A stretch of DNA of 64,000 nt, from positions 62,037,330 to 62,101,329 of the forward strand of contig OY986437.1 in assembly GCA_963920525.1 (NCBI GenBank). Direction: 5' to 3'. Of this stretch, positions 45,838 through 58,560 are shown one piece after another (the stretch's first letter is position 1; every line of letters starts with the position of its first letter). A program made the translations under genes and the position numbers. Source of the stretch: Dichetophora obliterata (lineage: Eukaryota; Arthropoda; Insecta; Diptera; Sciomyzidae). Under the pieces are notes generated by a model, which did not search any database, was not told the DNA's origin, and was given only the letters and a program-made list of their open reading frames with translations.

Positions 45838-46647
45838 TTTTTGTGCATAGATATATATATATATATGTATATAGCTAGTTATTACCCTACTTTCTTTAAA
45901 TTAATTCTTTTTCTAATCAGTTAAGGTTTTTGTTATTTTTCCTTTTTTTTTAATGTTAATAACTTATTATCACTTAGTTTTATAATATTCAATCAGATTA
46001 AGTTTTTTGAAAAAAGCGCCTTAGGTGCTTACTAAACAATATAAATGGCAATGTAACATTTTATCATTTTGTTCAATAAATGATTAAGATTTAAAAAAAA
46101 AACCGTAAAGGTTATGATTTTTGTTAAAAAGAAATCATAATACCATAACCGTTTTTTTTCAATTTAATTTTTTCGACCTGATTTAATTTGGTGATGCATA
46201 TCTTTCAATCATAAAATCTACAAGTATATCCTCTAAAAATACAATATGGGATTTTAGAATTAGACTTTTTCTTCTAGTTATCGTTGCAATTTTTTCCTTG
46301 TATTCTTCTTTGTACATTACAACTGTAACTTTTGTCTGCATTTGTAATTATGATTTCGTCTTAGTGTTGTCTTTTAAACTTTTGAGTGTTTGTGAATATT
46401 GCAAGTATTAATAAGGATTAAGTTTGGATTTTTATTAAAAAAATAAACAAATTTACAATTGTTTTTGCTAAAACGCTGAAATGAAGAGAAACAGTTCCTA
46501 ACGGTCGCTGCTTTTAATACAGCTTAATGCCATTATTTTAAAATTTTGGCATTTAGGGATACCAAAAAATTCCGGGACCATGAATTTCTAATCCCGAAAT
46601 CCCGGGATTTGCCGAAACCCTTCGGGATTGAAAGCCCTACTGTCTAC

Positions 46648-49254
46648 CCATATTAGTTACTCCACTTAACTGGAAGATTCCAGAGTCAGAAGCACAGCCA
46701 GTAATACAAATTTCTTTTTCAGATATTGAACTCTGACCTTTATGAAATCACCTTTAATGAAAAATATTAAAAAATAATCTGCTTAACTGATAAATTAGTT
46801 ATTATTTTGTGATTTTTAATTCAAAGAAAATATTATTTTATAAAAAATTTTATATTTTAAAAAATTTTTAATATATTATTTTATAAAAAATTTAATTTTT
46901 TTTAAAATAATATTTGAATATTTATGCCTTTTGGCTTGTTCAGGAGTAAATGTGTCACTTTCTGATATTTAGCACTAAGTCACACCTTGGATGAAAGTGT
47001 TATAGACACTGTAACTTTGAAAAGAAAGTGAAAAATTGTGTAAAAATGCCATTAGTTCTAATAATATGATCACCTTCTTTAGTATTTGATTTAGTAAGAC
47101 TTCAAAATGTAATTTCTTTATGAGTATAACTATATTAAAAAATGCCAAAAATAGCCATACTAACTTAATCTACATTCAAAAATAGATTTTGAACTTTTCA
47201 TGCACTATTTGCTCTTTTACATTTTAATTAGTTAAAATTTACTCCATACTCTTGGAAACGTTGATACACATAACGATATCTCAAAACTCTCTTCTGATTT
47301 ATTTAATTTTTTAATTTAATACAAATTTTATTGAAATTTTTCAAAACTGCTGCTAATATATTGGGCCATTTAGCACTCAGTCAACCAGATTAAAAATATT
47401 TTATACGTGTATGTATAAAGATGAAGAGAAAAGGCACAAATCATAAAAAAGTGGCAGCAAAGCATCAACCGGCACAACCAGCATACTTAAGCAAAGTGTG
47501 CCAGCCTCCCCCTTTTTATGATCGCCAAAAAAAAAAAAACAAATTAAAAATATAGGAGGTGGAGAACTTTTATATTTGGCTTAAAATAAATATTTTGGAA
47601 AAACACCAAGTTGTAAAACGGGCCAAAATTTACGCTACTTGAAATTCTTTGGGAAAGCAGTCAAGACACTTTGGCTTTTGGGCCAAACACAGCAAACTTT
47701 TCAGCATATGGAGTTTATCTTCAAATAAGCACTTATATTCGGTTATTAAATAATGATCATTGAACATTGATAATTTTATTTGATTTAATACACACGCTGA
47801 AAAGCGTTCTTGATAGATATTTAATTTATTACATTTTCAATTTATGCGTATAAAATTGGGTAGCTTTATTGTTTTAATTGCGTCCGCCACATCAGAACCT
47901 GCAATAGTCATCAGTTCATTTTTAAAAAATGTGCGCCTGCTGTAGATTCGACGTTTCTAAATGAATCGTGCCTTGAAAACGATCGTGTAGAGGTGCCCGC
48001 ATACGTTTTGAAATATTATTTTGGTTTTTCAGTTTCCGCTGATTTTTTTCCTAAAATGAAAGGAAGAAAGCAATTTAATTTGAAAAAAAAGTAAACAAGT
48101 AAACATTTCAGTGCTTGAAAGAAGGGTGTCTAGGATGGATTACAGCTTGAGTGACCCCAACTCAAGCATCTGGACAGCCTTTTAAGACTTTTTCTTTTAC
48201 TTATTTTTTGCGGATTGTGGTGTGGCTGGTGGTCGTTTGTGCACCAAATTCAAAATATTTGAAAATAGTTCTTTGGCTTGATGCCAGATAGACATTTCTT
48301 ACACCGCTAAACCGACAAAAGTTTTGGAATTCAAATTGGTTTTATGCGTTTACCATTTCTTTTTGGCATTTTTATGTGCATTATTTTGAAAAAAAAATTC
48401 ACTGCGTCATTTTTTGTCTGCTTCAGTGTGGCTACATTTTATTACATACGTTTATGAAATGAGTTGGAAGTATTTTAATCTGTGTGTAAATATTTGTAAA
48501 TTAGATTTATTTACAACTAGACATGATCGATGATGTTATTTTAACAGGTGGTTGGTTTGCATGCGATAGCGACTTAACGTAGGTGCCTTTATGGGCCAAA
48601 CTAAATCTTTTTGTGTTAAGAAGATTTATGTTTGGCTTCTGGGGATTTGTTTGGGGGCCTTAAGACGCTGGCTTTTATTTATATGGAAGAATGTTCTATT
48701 TAAAATACTGGAAATAAATATATTGAACTGAACAGGGATTAGTTCAATCTCTTAATTCCCAATAGTTTATATTTTGGGCTAAAAAGTTCTGGCAACGCCT
48801 AATTGTAGCAAATTCACACCTTAGTGACAGTTGTTTTATATACAAGCGACCCCAATAATAAAGCTCAATCATCTTCTCAATAAGCGCCATAAGCAATTAA
48901 TGCCCATAACGGTTAACCAAAAATATGGGGTTTGAATCTAAAACTTCCCAAGCATAACGATCAAAATCATAAACAACTTAACGATGTTCAGCTTCATTAA
49001 CTATCTGAGTAGCACACAAAAATACAGTAGCGCCTATTATATTGTGTTAAATGAAACAAATTTATGTAGCTTAGACCAGGACCGTATGTAGGATTTTTTA
49101 AAGGGGGGAAGAGATGGTGATAAGAGGGGCTGAGTGCTGGTGATATAAAAATTTTGAATTAATAAAAATTGATAGTCATTTATAAATAAACAAGAAGAAT
49201 TGTGCAAAAAATGCTTGTTTAATCGTTTATAAATCAAGAAAAAGAGATCGTTTC
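46648..49254. other. AT-rich DNA, no gene seen
   Basis: No coding sequence was found in this 2.6-kb stretch, nor a clear transposon border. It may be host intergenic or intronic DNA. Confidence 0.45.
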
Positions 49255-49504
49255 AATATAGACAGTGCCGGCTTTAGGAGGAGGGCGACCGGGACGACCG
49301 CCCGGGGCGCCGCGGTCTACACGGCGCTGTGCGCGCACCCTTAACTTAACCACATAATTTGAATAACTACCTCTATAGATATAAACAAAAACTAAATTTA
49401 GCGTTTTAACTTTTATGAACTTATCTCGTAGGAGTGAGAATAAGGTTTTAGCGTTTAATATCTACTACGACCAAAAATTTTGTTGCTTTCCTTGTCGTAA
49501 ATTT

Positions 49505-52272
49505 TAGATTATTTCATTGTTTCAGATATATCATCTGTTTTGCTGTTTGACCAGATTTATTTTTTGTCAGATCACGATTTAATTTTTTGTACTTTAAATG
49601 TTAATTTTGTGCGCACTGTGTCTCCAAACACGTACTTGTACCATGGCTTTAAAAATATAAATCATTTTGCTCTTTTATTACAAGATCTACTTACAGTTCA
49701 ATGGAATGAAGTTTGGAACAGTGAAACTGTTGATGAAAAGTTACTTTTTTCTCATTTATTATTAATAGGTTATTTTCCAATCACGTCCCCTCTCGTAGTG
49801 TTCAATAACCGAGTTCAAAACGCTATAAACAAGCGAAATAAACTACACAGTTTGTGGAAAAAATACCCCACAGTTGAAAATTGGGAAAACTACAGATTAG
49901 CTAGAAACGAATCAACACGTATCTTAAGACACTCAAAAAAATTGTATTTCTTCTCCAAACTTAAAAATTCTCTTTCTTCAAAAGATTTGTGGAACAATGT
50001 CAAAAATCTTGGTATTTGTAGCAAAACAAAAACTGAATGTCGTATTGACCCTGATCTTCTTAATAATTTTTTCTTGTCTGACACGCAGAACTCCGTTTAT
50101 ATAAATTTTTCAAATCCAACACAATATGTTGAATAAACGTTTGAGTTTCCTGCAGTAAGTGAAAGCGATGTAGGAAAATGCGTTCAAAAAATTAAATCAA
50201 ATGCAGTCGGAGCAGATGGAAATCCTACAAAGCAAAGAAATCCTACCATTTATTCTCAGTCCACTGACACATATTATTAACCACTGTTTCACAACATCTT
50301 GCTTTCCAAGTTCTTGGAAAACTGCAATTGTTCTTCCTGTTCCCAAAAAAAAAAAAAAAACAGCAGCGAATGAGCCCAATGATTTTAGGCCAATTAGCAT
50401 TTTGTCGTAATTATCATGGTGTAAGAAAACCAGGTGTTAGTGAGTTTTTGACAACACCATGAATTTCTTTGTTTCTGTCAAAAAATTGTGAGCGAAAGAG
50501 TGGAGCTGTTGATAGTTGTCAAATTGTGTTATTTGTTTGAGTTGCTAGATAATGTGCTATAGTTTTTATTGAGCGAATTAAGTATAAATAAATATTACAT
50601 GCAATTATTTGTGCTGCCGTGTTGTGTTGACAAAAAGTTATTGTAGTTGTCTTCGCCGATTTGCCAAGTTTGTCATTGAATGTGTTGGCCATTTTATCAG
50701 AAACGTGCGCTGGAAGGTGCCGCCGACATGAAGTTTTGGTCAGCATGCAAATTGTCTTGCATTCACATCGTTTTTTTTTTTGCATAACGCACAGTGTCTC
50801 ATATATTTTTTATTGTTTTCCATATCACTTTATTCTCACTTTAATCTCAGTAAAAATCTTAGAAACTTGCAGAAAGACACGAATTCAACAAAATTTGTTT
50901 TCACTGCAATTCACCATCAGCTGTTTTTGACAAGAGCGGGGAAACATAATTTTATCATTTTGAGAGAGAAGTGTCAAACTCACTAACACCTCTATTTCTT
51001 ACACCATGGTCATTATCAAAAATTTGTGAATCTCTAATGGCTTATCAAATATCAAGCTATCTATTGCAAAATAAGCTGTTATCTCCACAGCAGTCAGGTT
51101 TCCGCGCTGGACATAGTTGTTCTGCTGCTATGAGTAAGATTTTGGACGATATAAGAAACTCGTATGACAATGGATCAGTAACTCTGCTATGCTTAATCGA
51201 TTTTTCAAAAGCGTTTGATACAGTTACTCACCATTTACTATGTTATAAGCTTAAATATAAGTATGGTTTTAGTGACGGCGCTGTGTTACTCCTGAACAAC
51301 TATCTTTCCTATCGAGTACAGAAAGTTAAGGTCGGTGAAATTTTTTTGAGTCTTTCGTCTGTTTGCAGTGGGGTTCCCCAAGGATCGGTGCTAGGTCCAC
51401 TTTTATTCTCCATTTTTACAACTGATATTTTCAGCGTTTGCAAGCATTCGTCCATGCATGCTTATGCTGATGATATTCAGATATATCTCTCACGTAGAAC
51501 TGGTCTCATGGAAGACCTGGTATTCAGGCTTAATGAGGATCTAGAAAGTATAAGTCAGTGGGCTGTTAGCAATGGGCTTCAACTTAATGCTGCGAAATCA
51601 TTTGTATTATCCATCAGCAAAGATAATGTCTTCTTTTAAGATATACCGGACCTAATTTTAAAAGACCAAAAGCTAAGTCTCGTCAGCAAAATCAAAAACC
51701 TAGGTTTTCATATTAATTCTACACTTACCTGCAGTGACCACATCAACAGTGTGGTTCAAAAAGTATATTATATTCTGCGTAATCTAAGAGTTTCCGCTGA
51801 TTATACGCCAGTTGAATTGAAACATAAGCTTGTTCTTCAACTTATACTACCTATAATTACTTATGCAGAATGTGTTTATTGCAATTTGGACTCCCGATCT
51901 CAATTAAAATTAAAGTTTGCACTTAACCAGGTTACACGATATGTTTATGGGCTGCGAAAATTTGATCATATATCTCAGTTTAAAAAATCCATTCTTGGAA
52001 GTGATATTATTAACTATCTCAATGCTAGAGATTGTATCTTTCTGCATAAAATAATAGTGTTTAAAACGCCTCCTTATTTGTTTGAAAAAATTCGATTTGG
52101 TCACTCAACAAGAAGTTTCATGCTGACCCCACCGAGTTTCAACTACCTCATCTCCAAAAGATTATTTTTTATTAACGCCACTCGTCTTTGGAATTCCTTA
52201 CCGAGCCATGTAAGAGCTTTTAGGGAAATAAGATTTAGACTTGCCGTATTTCAACATTTTGCTTCTAATTAA
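49505..52272 (+). pseudogene. LINE ORF2 (end of endonuclease plus reverse transcriptase), broken
   Basis: Part 1 (to 50136) covers FLSDHDLIFC and the linker. A stop and a frame break near 50225 follow, around SNAVGADG. Part 2 (to 50408) reads LPFILSPLTHIINHCFTTSC, then FPSSWKTAIVLPVPKK and FRPISILS, and is cut by the MITE. After 51009 the frame resumes with SLSKICESL, QQSGFRAGHSC, CLIDFSKAFDTVTHHLL (motif A), SGVPQGSVLGPLLFS (motif B) and HAYADDIQIYL (motif C). One in-frame stop at 51637-51639 precedes a C-terminal part ending LWNSLPSHVRAF and a stop at 52272. Catalytic residues are intact but the frame is not. Confidence 0.85.
50415..51008. mobile_element. 594-bp hAT-like MITE inside the LINE
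   Basis: It starts CATGGTGTAAGAAA and ends TTTCTTACACCATG. The flanks gtaattat (50407-50414) and gtcattat (51009-51016) are an 8-bp duplication with one change. Removing it restores the LINE codons FRPISILS-SLSKICES. The CATGG start links it to the other CATGG MITEs. Confidence 0.88.
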
Positions 52273-52532
52273 CGATTAATAAATTCGCCAGTTTTCTTTA
52301 AATCCATACTTTCTTCTTGTCACTTTTTTTTCTCACTTAATTACTTCAATTTTATACTCTATCTGGATTTATCTATTTCTACTTAATATTAAGATTAATT
52401 TTATAATAAGTATAATTGTTTAAATTAGGTTTAAGAAAATCTTTAATTTGTATAATCCTGAAAATATTGTTCCAACTTGTACGTTAAAAGAACTAAGTTC
52501 TTATCGTACTATAAATAAATAAATAATAAATT

Positions 52533-52580
52533 GTAATAAATAAATTGTATCCCTCACAGACAAATTGTATCCCTCACAGG
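52533..52580. repeat. Tandem duplication of aaattgtatccctcacag
   Basis: Two adjacent copies of acaaattgtatccctcacag follow the LINE tail. They could include part of the LINE target duplication. Confidence 0.5.
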
Positions 52581-53125
52581 CGAAAGAGAGACGCACTCAA
52601 CGACAGGCTAGAAATATCAACTTGCACTGAATACTTTCCTGTCTTTGTTCTATTTTACTCGTAAGTTCGTAAGCAAAAACACTTTTTTGGAAAAGTAGCC
52701 GACTTAGTCTAGTCTATTGCAGGCCACTAACTATAAAATTTCTACTCCAGATCGTACAGTTAGTGGGATTGTCGTATAAGTACGAAGTTTTTTGACAAAC
52801 AATTTGACGAAGATCAAAACGATTTAACCTTTTCATCGTACGATAAATTTGATAGTTAATGGTAGTGTTTGTGAAAAATGACTGCGCATGAAAAATTTAT
52901 AAATAGAATTTTTACATATTAATACATTTTTTTTCCTCAACCCACATTTTTGTGCGTCTCCTTTTTCTAATATTTCTTTTGCTCTTTTCTTCAGTTTCTT
53001 TAAGAATTTCGCTAAGGACCGTGTCCATCACGTACGTCTCTACTATTTAAAAGTTGTACAAAAATTATATTTGATATAATACACAGTTGAAATTAACTTT
53101 TTTAATTATAATTAAATCATAAATT

Positions 53126-53290
53126 AAATTGCGTGCTTTAGATCAAGTAAGTTTTTAAGAAAGCAAAAAAAAACAACAACAACTCTGTATAGAGTCAATC
53201 ACTTAGCTGACTAGACAGTATGTTTCGGAAATCGCTACATTTTCCTTCGTTGCCTTCTTAAAAACTTACTTGATCTAAAGCTCGCAATTT
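53126..53290. repeat. Inverted repeat with 37-bp arms
   Basis: Arms 53126-53162 and 53254-53290 are inverse (gctttagatcaagtaagttt and its complement) with very few mismatches. It lies near the right end of the hAT element and may be a separate palindromic MITE. Confidence 0.75.
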
Positions 53291-53607
53291 CATTCATGTT
53301 ATAATTTAATAGATCTTAAAATTAATTAACTAATTATAATTAAATATAAAAGGGCTCCAAATGCATGACTTGCTCGGGGCGCCTCGATGGGTAAGGCCGG
53401 CCCTGAATATAGACCAGAAAAAATAGCAAAACGAATCGTGCCTAATGTTATGATATGACTCGAGTTTTATCAAGTCCACAGAAAAAAACTAAACTTAAGG
53501 GCTAACACCATTGTAAAGTTCATTAAAACTAGTCATGTGTTCTAAGATTTTTGTAAGCAAGAAATCACAATTTATGTGAAATAAATATACAGGGTTTTAT
53601 AAAGCAT

Positions 53608-54790
53608 CTATAGTAATAAAACTCATTTTCTCTTTGTTTGTTTGTTTGTTTGGCCTTTATACAAATCTAAACGGCACAACGGATTTTGCTCAAACTAGGT
53701 ATACATATTAAGTGCATCTCCACTTAAAATGTTACATACTTAGTTTTTGCCACGCCCCTCTGAAATTTTTCAACTAACGGTAATTTTCTTATTATAAAAC
53801 TTTTTAGTATCGGAGATTTTTGTGTATTTAATTTTAAAAATTTTTTGTTATTTTGACATCAAAAACACTCACATATCTTTAAAATTGGAGAAAATTTCAG
53901 TACAACGACTTTTTTATAAAACTTCGTTGCCTAAGAATGAGAAAAAAAAACGACATGAAAATCAAAGTTTGGTCTTTCGATGCAAATATCTCCGCTGTCC
54001 ATTAATATATTTCATTCAAATTTTTATTGTTCAAAAGTTCAATAAAATCACTTCACAAAAATAGGTTGAACTGTACCATTAAGTCAGTGAATATGTGTTT
54101 TTTGATTATGTCAAAAAAGGTCCAAAATATTGACTTTTTACTCAAAAAATGATTCAAAATTTGTTGTTGTTGTAAAAATGAAATCAATTAAAAATTGCAC
54201 ATCTGGCTACCTTTCATATGAAATAGCATTTATTTGCAAAAATTCTTCCAGCTAAGCGCAAAAATTATTTTACTGTTTTTGTCATCAAAACAACAAGGGT
54301 TTGATTTTTTTCGCGAAATTTATTTTTTCCAAAATGTTGTTTTTATATTTTTTACTTAAAAGTCAAGTCTCAAAAATGTGAAAAAATTACCCCAATATCT
54401 CTTTCCAATCAAAAGTTACGGCTAAAAATCTATTTTTTCATACCAGACTATTAATAATCTTAGTTTTGTGTTAATATTCTCTATGTAGTTTGAACATCCC
54501 CAATTACGAACATTTTGGATTATATAAAATCTTTCTTATAGTAATCTACTTATTTTTTGCCTCACCACCCCCCTCCTGTTAAATTTGTTTTGTTGTGATG
54601 GCTTTATTTTTTCTCACTATTGTGTCACCGTTGTCACTTAGTTCTTTATCAATGGTACTTTAAATGTTGTATATATATCACAATTTTATCGAAAAGATGA
54701 CTGTGAATAAGAATGCTGTAAAAGTTAATATTTTCATGTAATCAGTTTCAGCTATATGGCGATATAATAAAACAAATGCGCATCTGTGGC
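53608..54790 (-). repeat. Dispersed repeat, mini-me / Helitron-like, copy 2
   Basis: This is the reverse complement of about 16215-17757 with the 309-bp foldback missing. The left edge (ctatagtaataaaac, tttgtttgtttgtttggcct) matches the end of copy 1, and the right edge stops at tatgcgcatctg-like words. Identity is high over 1.2 kb. The frame at 53822-54064 lies in repeat DNA and has no motif. Confidence 0.8.
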
Positions 54791-54794
54791 TCGT

Positions 54795-55600
54795 TCCTGT
54801 AACTCGTAGCGATCGTAGTTACCGACTCATATTACCGATTTGACGTCACTCTGACGCCATTCTCACTTGCAATGTTTCTGTACGAATCTGAATCGATTTC
54901 TGTTCGATTCGTTCATTCCAAATCGATAAGCTGTCACATGTTCCGATTTCATTTCAATGGAAACTTTTAAAAAAGTGTTTCTGTACATAAAGTTAATCGA
55001 TAAAAATGTGTCACTTTTATCACTGGCTTTGTGGCAAGTGAGAATTCTACCGATTTATCTAATAACAGTAATGTTGTGTATTATTAATTTATAAGTATTC
55101 GAAATATACCTTTAAAAATGGTTACTTTCATATAAGTTGAACTTTTTACTAAGTGAAATATTTTGTTATTCTTAAAAAAGTTTTAGTTTTGAAGGTAATA
55201 CAATTTATAAATAATGCCTACTTACCAAAAAACTGCACAAGCCTACTTGAAACTCTATTTCAAGTACTTGCTTAAATACAAGTTCAAACTAGCTTGAGCT
55301 TGATAATTTTGAATCAAGTATAGCTTGTAATTGAATATAAATAAGCCCACGACAGTTTGCGAATTGCAAGTATGCTAGCTTACAACCGAACGGCACGAAG
55401 TTTCAAGTAAAGGAAAGCTTGATGCCTTCGGCAAAAAGCTTGAAAAGCTTAAAATTGAAGGCAAGTATCTAATTAAAGCAAGTATCCAAAAAATTCAATG
55501 AGCTTGTTTATAGAGAGCTTAAGCGTCTGTGGACTCAGTGGTTGGAAGTTTTAGGGGTAACTTATTTCGAAGATGATGTCAAACTTTAAAATTTAAGATG
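54795..55600. repeat. Stretch rich in caagt / aagctt words
   Basis: From 55215 to 55520, aagctt, agcttg, caagta and their complements occur some twenty times at irregular spacing. Such dense short motifs in both orientations resemble the subterminal region of a transposon, but no ends were found. The preceding 400 bases show gaatcgatttctgttcgattc-type words. No gene is seen. Confidence 0.35.
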
Positions 55601-55639
55601 GCGGATAGAGTTGCCACCTAGATTTTTTTTTATTTTTGC

Positions 55640-55930
55640 GAATTCTTGTAATTTTTAAATTCGACATTTTAAATTCAATATTGAATTTTAAAATTCTGAC
55701 TTCAGATTCGAAATCAGCGACTAAATTATGTTTAAAACTATTAAAAATACATATTATTAGGTGGCAGCCCTTAATATTTAATTCATTGTATACTTATTTG
55801 ATTCACTTTTTTTTTAAGCAATCACATATGAGTACTACTTTGGAAACTACTCATACTTACTCATATTCATTTTTGAGTAAGTGGCTCATTGATTCAAAAA
55901 TATGATTCGTTGCAGATTTTTGATACATAC
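55640..55930. repeat. Minisatellite remnant and an uninterrupted copy of the 33-kb host repeat
   Basis: At 55680-55760 there is a minisatellite remnant (ttctgacttcagattcgaaa). At 55790-55930 there is a repeat (tcacatatgagtactacttt, ggaaactactcatacttact, gagtaagtggctcattgatt) that matches both flanks of the LINE insert at 33187-34248. Confidence 0.7.
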
Positions 55931-56293
55931 CTCCAAAACAAACAACAGTAATCAAACAAATAATATATAAAATTAAAGCTAAAAATTTTATAAAAAAATT
56001 TTATAAATAAAAAAAAAACTTATTTCAAATTTTGTTAAGAAATAAAACTATTTTTTAAATTTTTGATATTTTTTGCGAAAAGCCTATACTTTTCCGAAAA
56101 AAATAAGCTATTGTTGAAGAAAATCTGTTGAGAAAAAAAAGTTGTGTTTAATTGAACGAAAGTAGACAAATTGAGTGATTGTCTATTTATGCATTTCGTC
56201 TTATTTTATTGACATATAAAGGTTTTAAAGGTTGTTGCAAAATAGTTTATTTTTTTTAAAATTTTTATTGTTCATAAGGCATAAGTGACAAAT

Positions 56294-56437
56294 CTGTAGG
56301 GGGATTTCCAAAAATTTAACGATATTAATCGTTGTCGTAATCGGTCATTGTGCGTGCCACGTTCATAGAAAACGACAGTTTACGCTAATTAACGATATCG
56401 AAAATAGTCGTTAACGCGTTTGGGAATCCCACTACAG
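56294..56437. mobile_element. 144-bp MITE with CTGTAG ends
   Basis: It starts CTGTAGGGGGATTTCCAAA and ends TTTGGGAATCCCACTACAG; inner taacgatat words are also inverted. Flanking tgacaaa and tgtcaaa hint at an imperfect duplication. No coding sequence. Confidence 0.7.
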
Positions 56438-56439
56438 GT

Positions 56440-58560
56440 GTCAAAAGATACAAACAAGCATGCTACAATAAATCCAGGTAGGCACACGATAGAGAGGGCG
56501 ACTGCCTAAATTGTCAAAGCGCGTCAAAAATTAGCAAAATATATTTATTTCTTAACATTAATTAATTGTGCCGAAACTAACAGCTCAATCAAAAAATGAT
56601 ATTAGCATTGTTTGTAGGACATTTTATAATTTATTTTATTGTGGTTGGTTCTGAAGATATACGGAATTAAGTGGAACCAACTTTTTTTTGTAATATCTCG
56701 AAGACGGTGTGAGGCTTTCTTACAATAAAGTTGCTTGAAATCTTGAAAACTGCCAAAACCCTAAGACACCCCCTTTCACTACGGGCTTGGCTTAGACATT
56801 TGCACTACTTCCATGGAAATTCATGGTCTTGGTTTGAATCATGGTTAGGGTTATTTACTTCATCAGCTTACGCTCATGAATAAATTTAATTTTAATACAA
56901 TTGCAAAAAAGAACGTTGATGCCTTTTTTCGACGACCATGATATCGTTTTATTTATTTTGTTTATTTATGTTAAGGTGAGGCTTCCTCCCAGCTGGCATC
57001 ATCCCCATTCAAGTATGTCTCTTGACTGAACTTGACTGCATTTCTGACAGCAGCTTACTGTATCGTCAGTTTAACTAAACTGTTAATTCTTGATGCTGTT
57101 TTTTTTTATAAGTTGTATAGTCTTTTGTTGTTGATTTTTTTGACATTGTTGTTATTGCTGATTGTTTATTTGCTTGTTCGGCGAAAGCGTTGTAATTTGA
57201 TGCTTTTGTTGTTTGTTTATTTTGTATGTTTAGAAAAATATAACTACCTAACAAAAAAATAATAATTTTTACGGTGAAACACAACATTGTACTACACCTC
57301 GGAATTTAAATTACATAGTTTCAAATTATGTTATTTAAAAAAAAACCACAACATCACACTATTGGCTATTTAATAGAATTGCGTATTGATTGTTTATTTA
57401 CACAGCTGTTCTTAGTGCTCGACATTGTAAAAATGATATTTATAAACAATGAGAAAATGTGGCACGTAGAAAATTTCAAGAATTTTACTTTCAGCTAAAA
57501 CAGCTGAGCAACTTAATGCGGAAAATTCTTTGGAAATTTTTAGAGAGTTTTTCAGCATATTTTTCTTGTTAACACATTTATTTCAATTATAAGAATATTA
57601 TAATAAAAATACAATGCGCATCATATTTATAAGACAGTTGCAAATTAACTCAATTAAACTCTTAAATTCTAATATAAAACAAAAATTGCAATACAGAATG
57701 TGTTTACTATTATTCAAAACTAATACAATTTAAAAAAAAACTATGAAATTTGTTTGGAAAATCACATTTAAATGTTGCTAAAAATAAACAAAACCTAGTT
57801 AAAGACACCCTCTTGTCAATTTTATTTGTTTTTTGATACAGTTGTGTTCAAAAAAATATTAACTTATGAAACTTTAAGAAAATTTATAGATTGTTTTTGT
57901 AATTTTTACAGCTAAACTAAATTGCAAATGCTATAAGATGTGAGAGTATGCGATGATTTTTTTTAAACAGTTGCACAAATTTTGTTTTCGATCTTTCGAA
58001 ATCATGCTCAATGGAAAATTTTTTTAATGATTTACAAAATAAAAAAAAAATATATAAAGCTAAAAGCACAAAACGTTGGCCTTACATAAAATTAAATCTT
58101 AATTCAAATCTGACTGTTACTTTTTAACGACAATATCTTAAAATTATCAACAATTTTATTATAACCCACATGTACTGCGTAAGCAAGCGTCAAAGGTATA
58201 GAAAAGTATATATGTGCCATTTCTAGTGTGACCGACATTTTCAAAGTAAAAAGAAGTACACGCACAGACTTTTAAAGAAGTACATATAATAAATACAGAA
58301 GTACAAAATAGGAGTACACCCACAAAAAAAAAAAAATATGAAAATATGAAAAGATGCATGAATAAATCCATTAAACCAAAAGTTTTATTTATAAGTGATT
58401 CAAAATTAGATTCAGCTTACAATTCATTGCTTATAAAGGTAGTAGTCTATTGTGATGGATTCAAAAAAATAATTTTTTTTCATTTTTCGCAATAAAATAT
58501 ATAAAATTTTATCTTTATTTTAAAGAAAGCGCGCCGTAGTGTGTATGAAAGTTCTGTAAA
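56440..58560. other. AT-rich DNA, no gene seen
   Basis: No conserved coding sequence was found. Open frames at 57032-57262 and 58159-58371 are leucine- or phenylalanine-rich products of T-rich DNA. Confidence 0.45.

Larger units (their letters stand above)
41451..46101 (+). mobile_element. Near full-length Jockey-type LINE with 14-bp target duplication
   Basis: This 4.65-kb element lies between direct repeats accgtaaaggttat (41437-41450 and 46102-46115). It has a short 5' UTR, ORF1, ORF2 overlapping ORF1 by four bases (ATGA at 42972), a 3' UTR with AATAAA near 46075 and a ten-base poly(A) end. Jockey assignment rests on the ORF1 pre-zinc-knuckle domain and ORF2 order (endonuclease then reverse transcriptase). 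Frame breaks, one stop and an internal deletion make it inactive. Long intact stretches and an exact duplication mean the insertion is fairly young. Confidence 0.92.
39851..46639. mobile_element. hAT element (about 2.1 kb) carrying a MITE and a LINE
   Basis: It starts TAGGGCTTTCAATCCCGGGA and ends GGGATTGAAAGCCCTA. An exact 8-bp duplication, ctgtctac, flanks it at 39843-39850 and 46640-46647. Without the LINE and its duplication it is about 2.1 kb. No transposase is seen, so it is non-autonomous. Confidence 0.93.
49505..52555 (+). mobile_element. 5'-truncated LINE, split by a MITE
   Basis: The element begins within the endonuclease (FLSDHDLIFC) and runs through the reverse transcriptase to a tail of ataaataaataataaatt at about 52510-52550. 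A 594-bp MITE interrupts it at 50415-51008. It differs from the Jockey-type element at 41451 in sequence and clade; I cannot name the clade with confidence. The exact 5' junction and duplication were not found. Confidence 0.8.
49263..53405. mobile_element. 4.1-kb hAT element carrying a LINE
   Basis: It starts CAGTGCCGGCTTTAGG and ends GTAAGGCCGGCCCTG; gcgcc-rich words follow each end (ccggggcgccgcgg, cggggcgcctcg). An exact 8-bp duplication, aatataga, flanks it at 49255-49262 and 53406-53413. No hAT transposase remains. A LINE relic (about 49505-52555) fills most of it, and an inverted pair lies at 53126-53290. Confidence 0.93.

Noticed and set aside
50661..50986. Plus-strand 89- and 68-codon frames
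   Set aside because: They lie in the MITE that interrupts the LINE and have no domain; removing the MITE restores the LINE frame.
57032..57262. Leucine-rich 76-codon frame resembling a membrane peptide
   Set aside because: It comes from a T-rich run; there is no family similarity, promoter or conserved start context.
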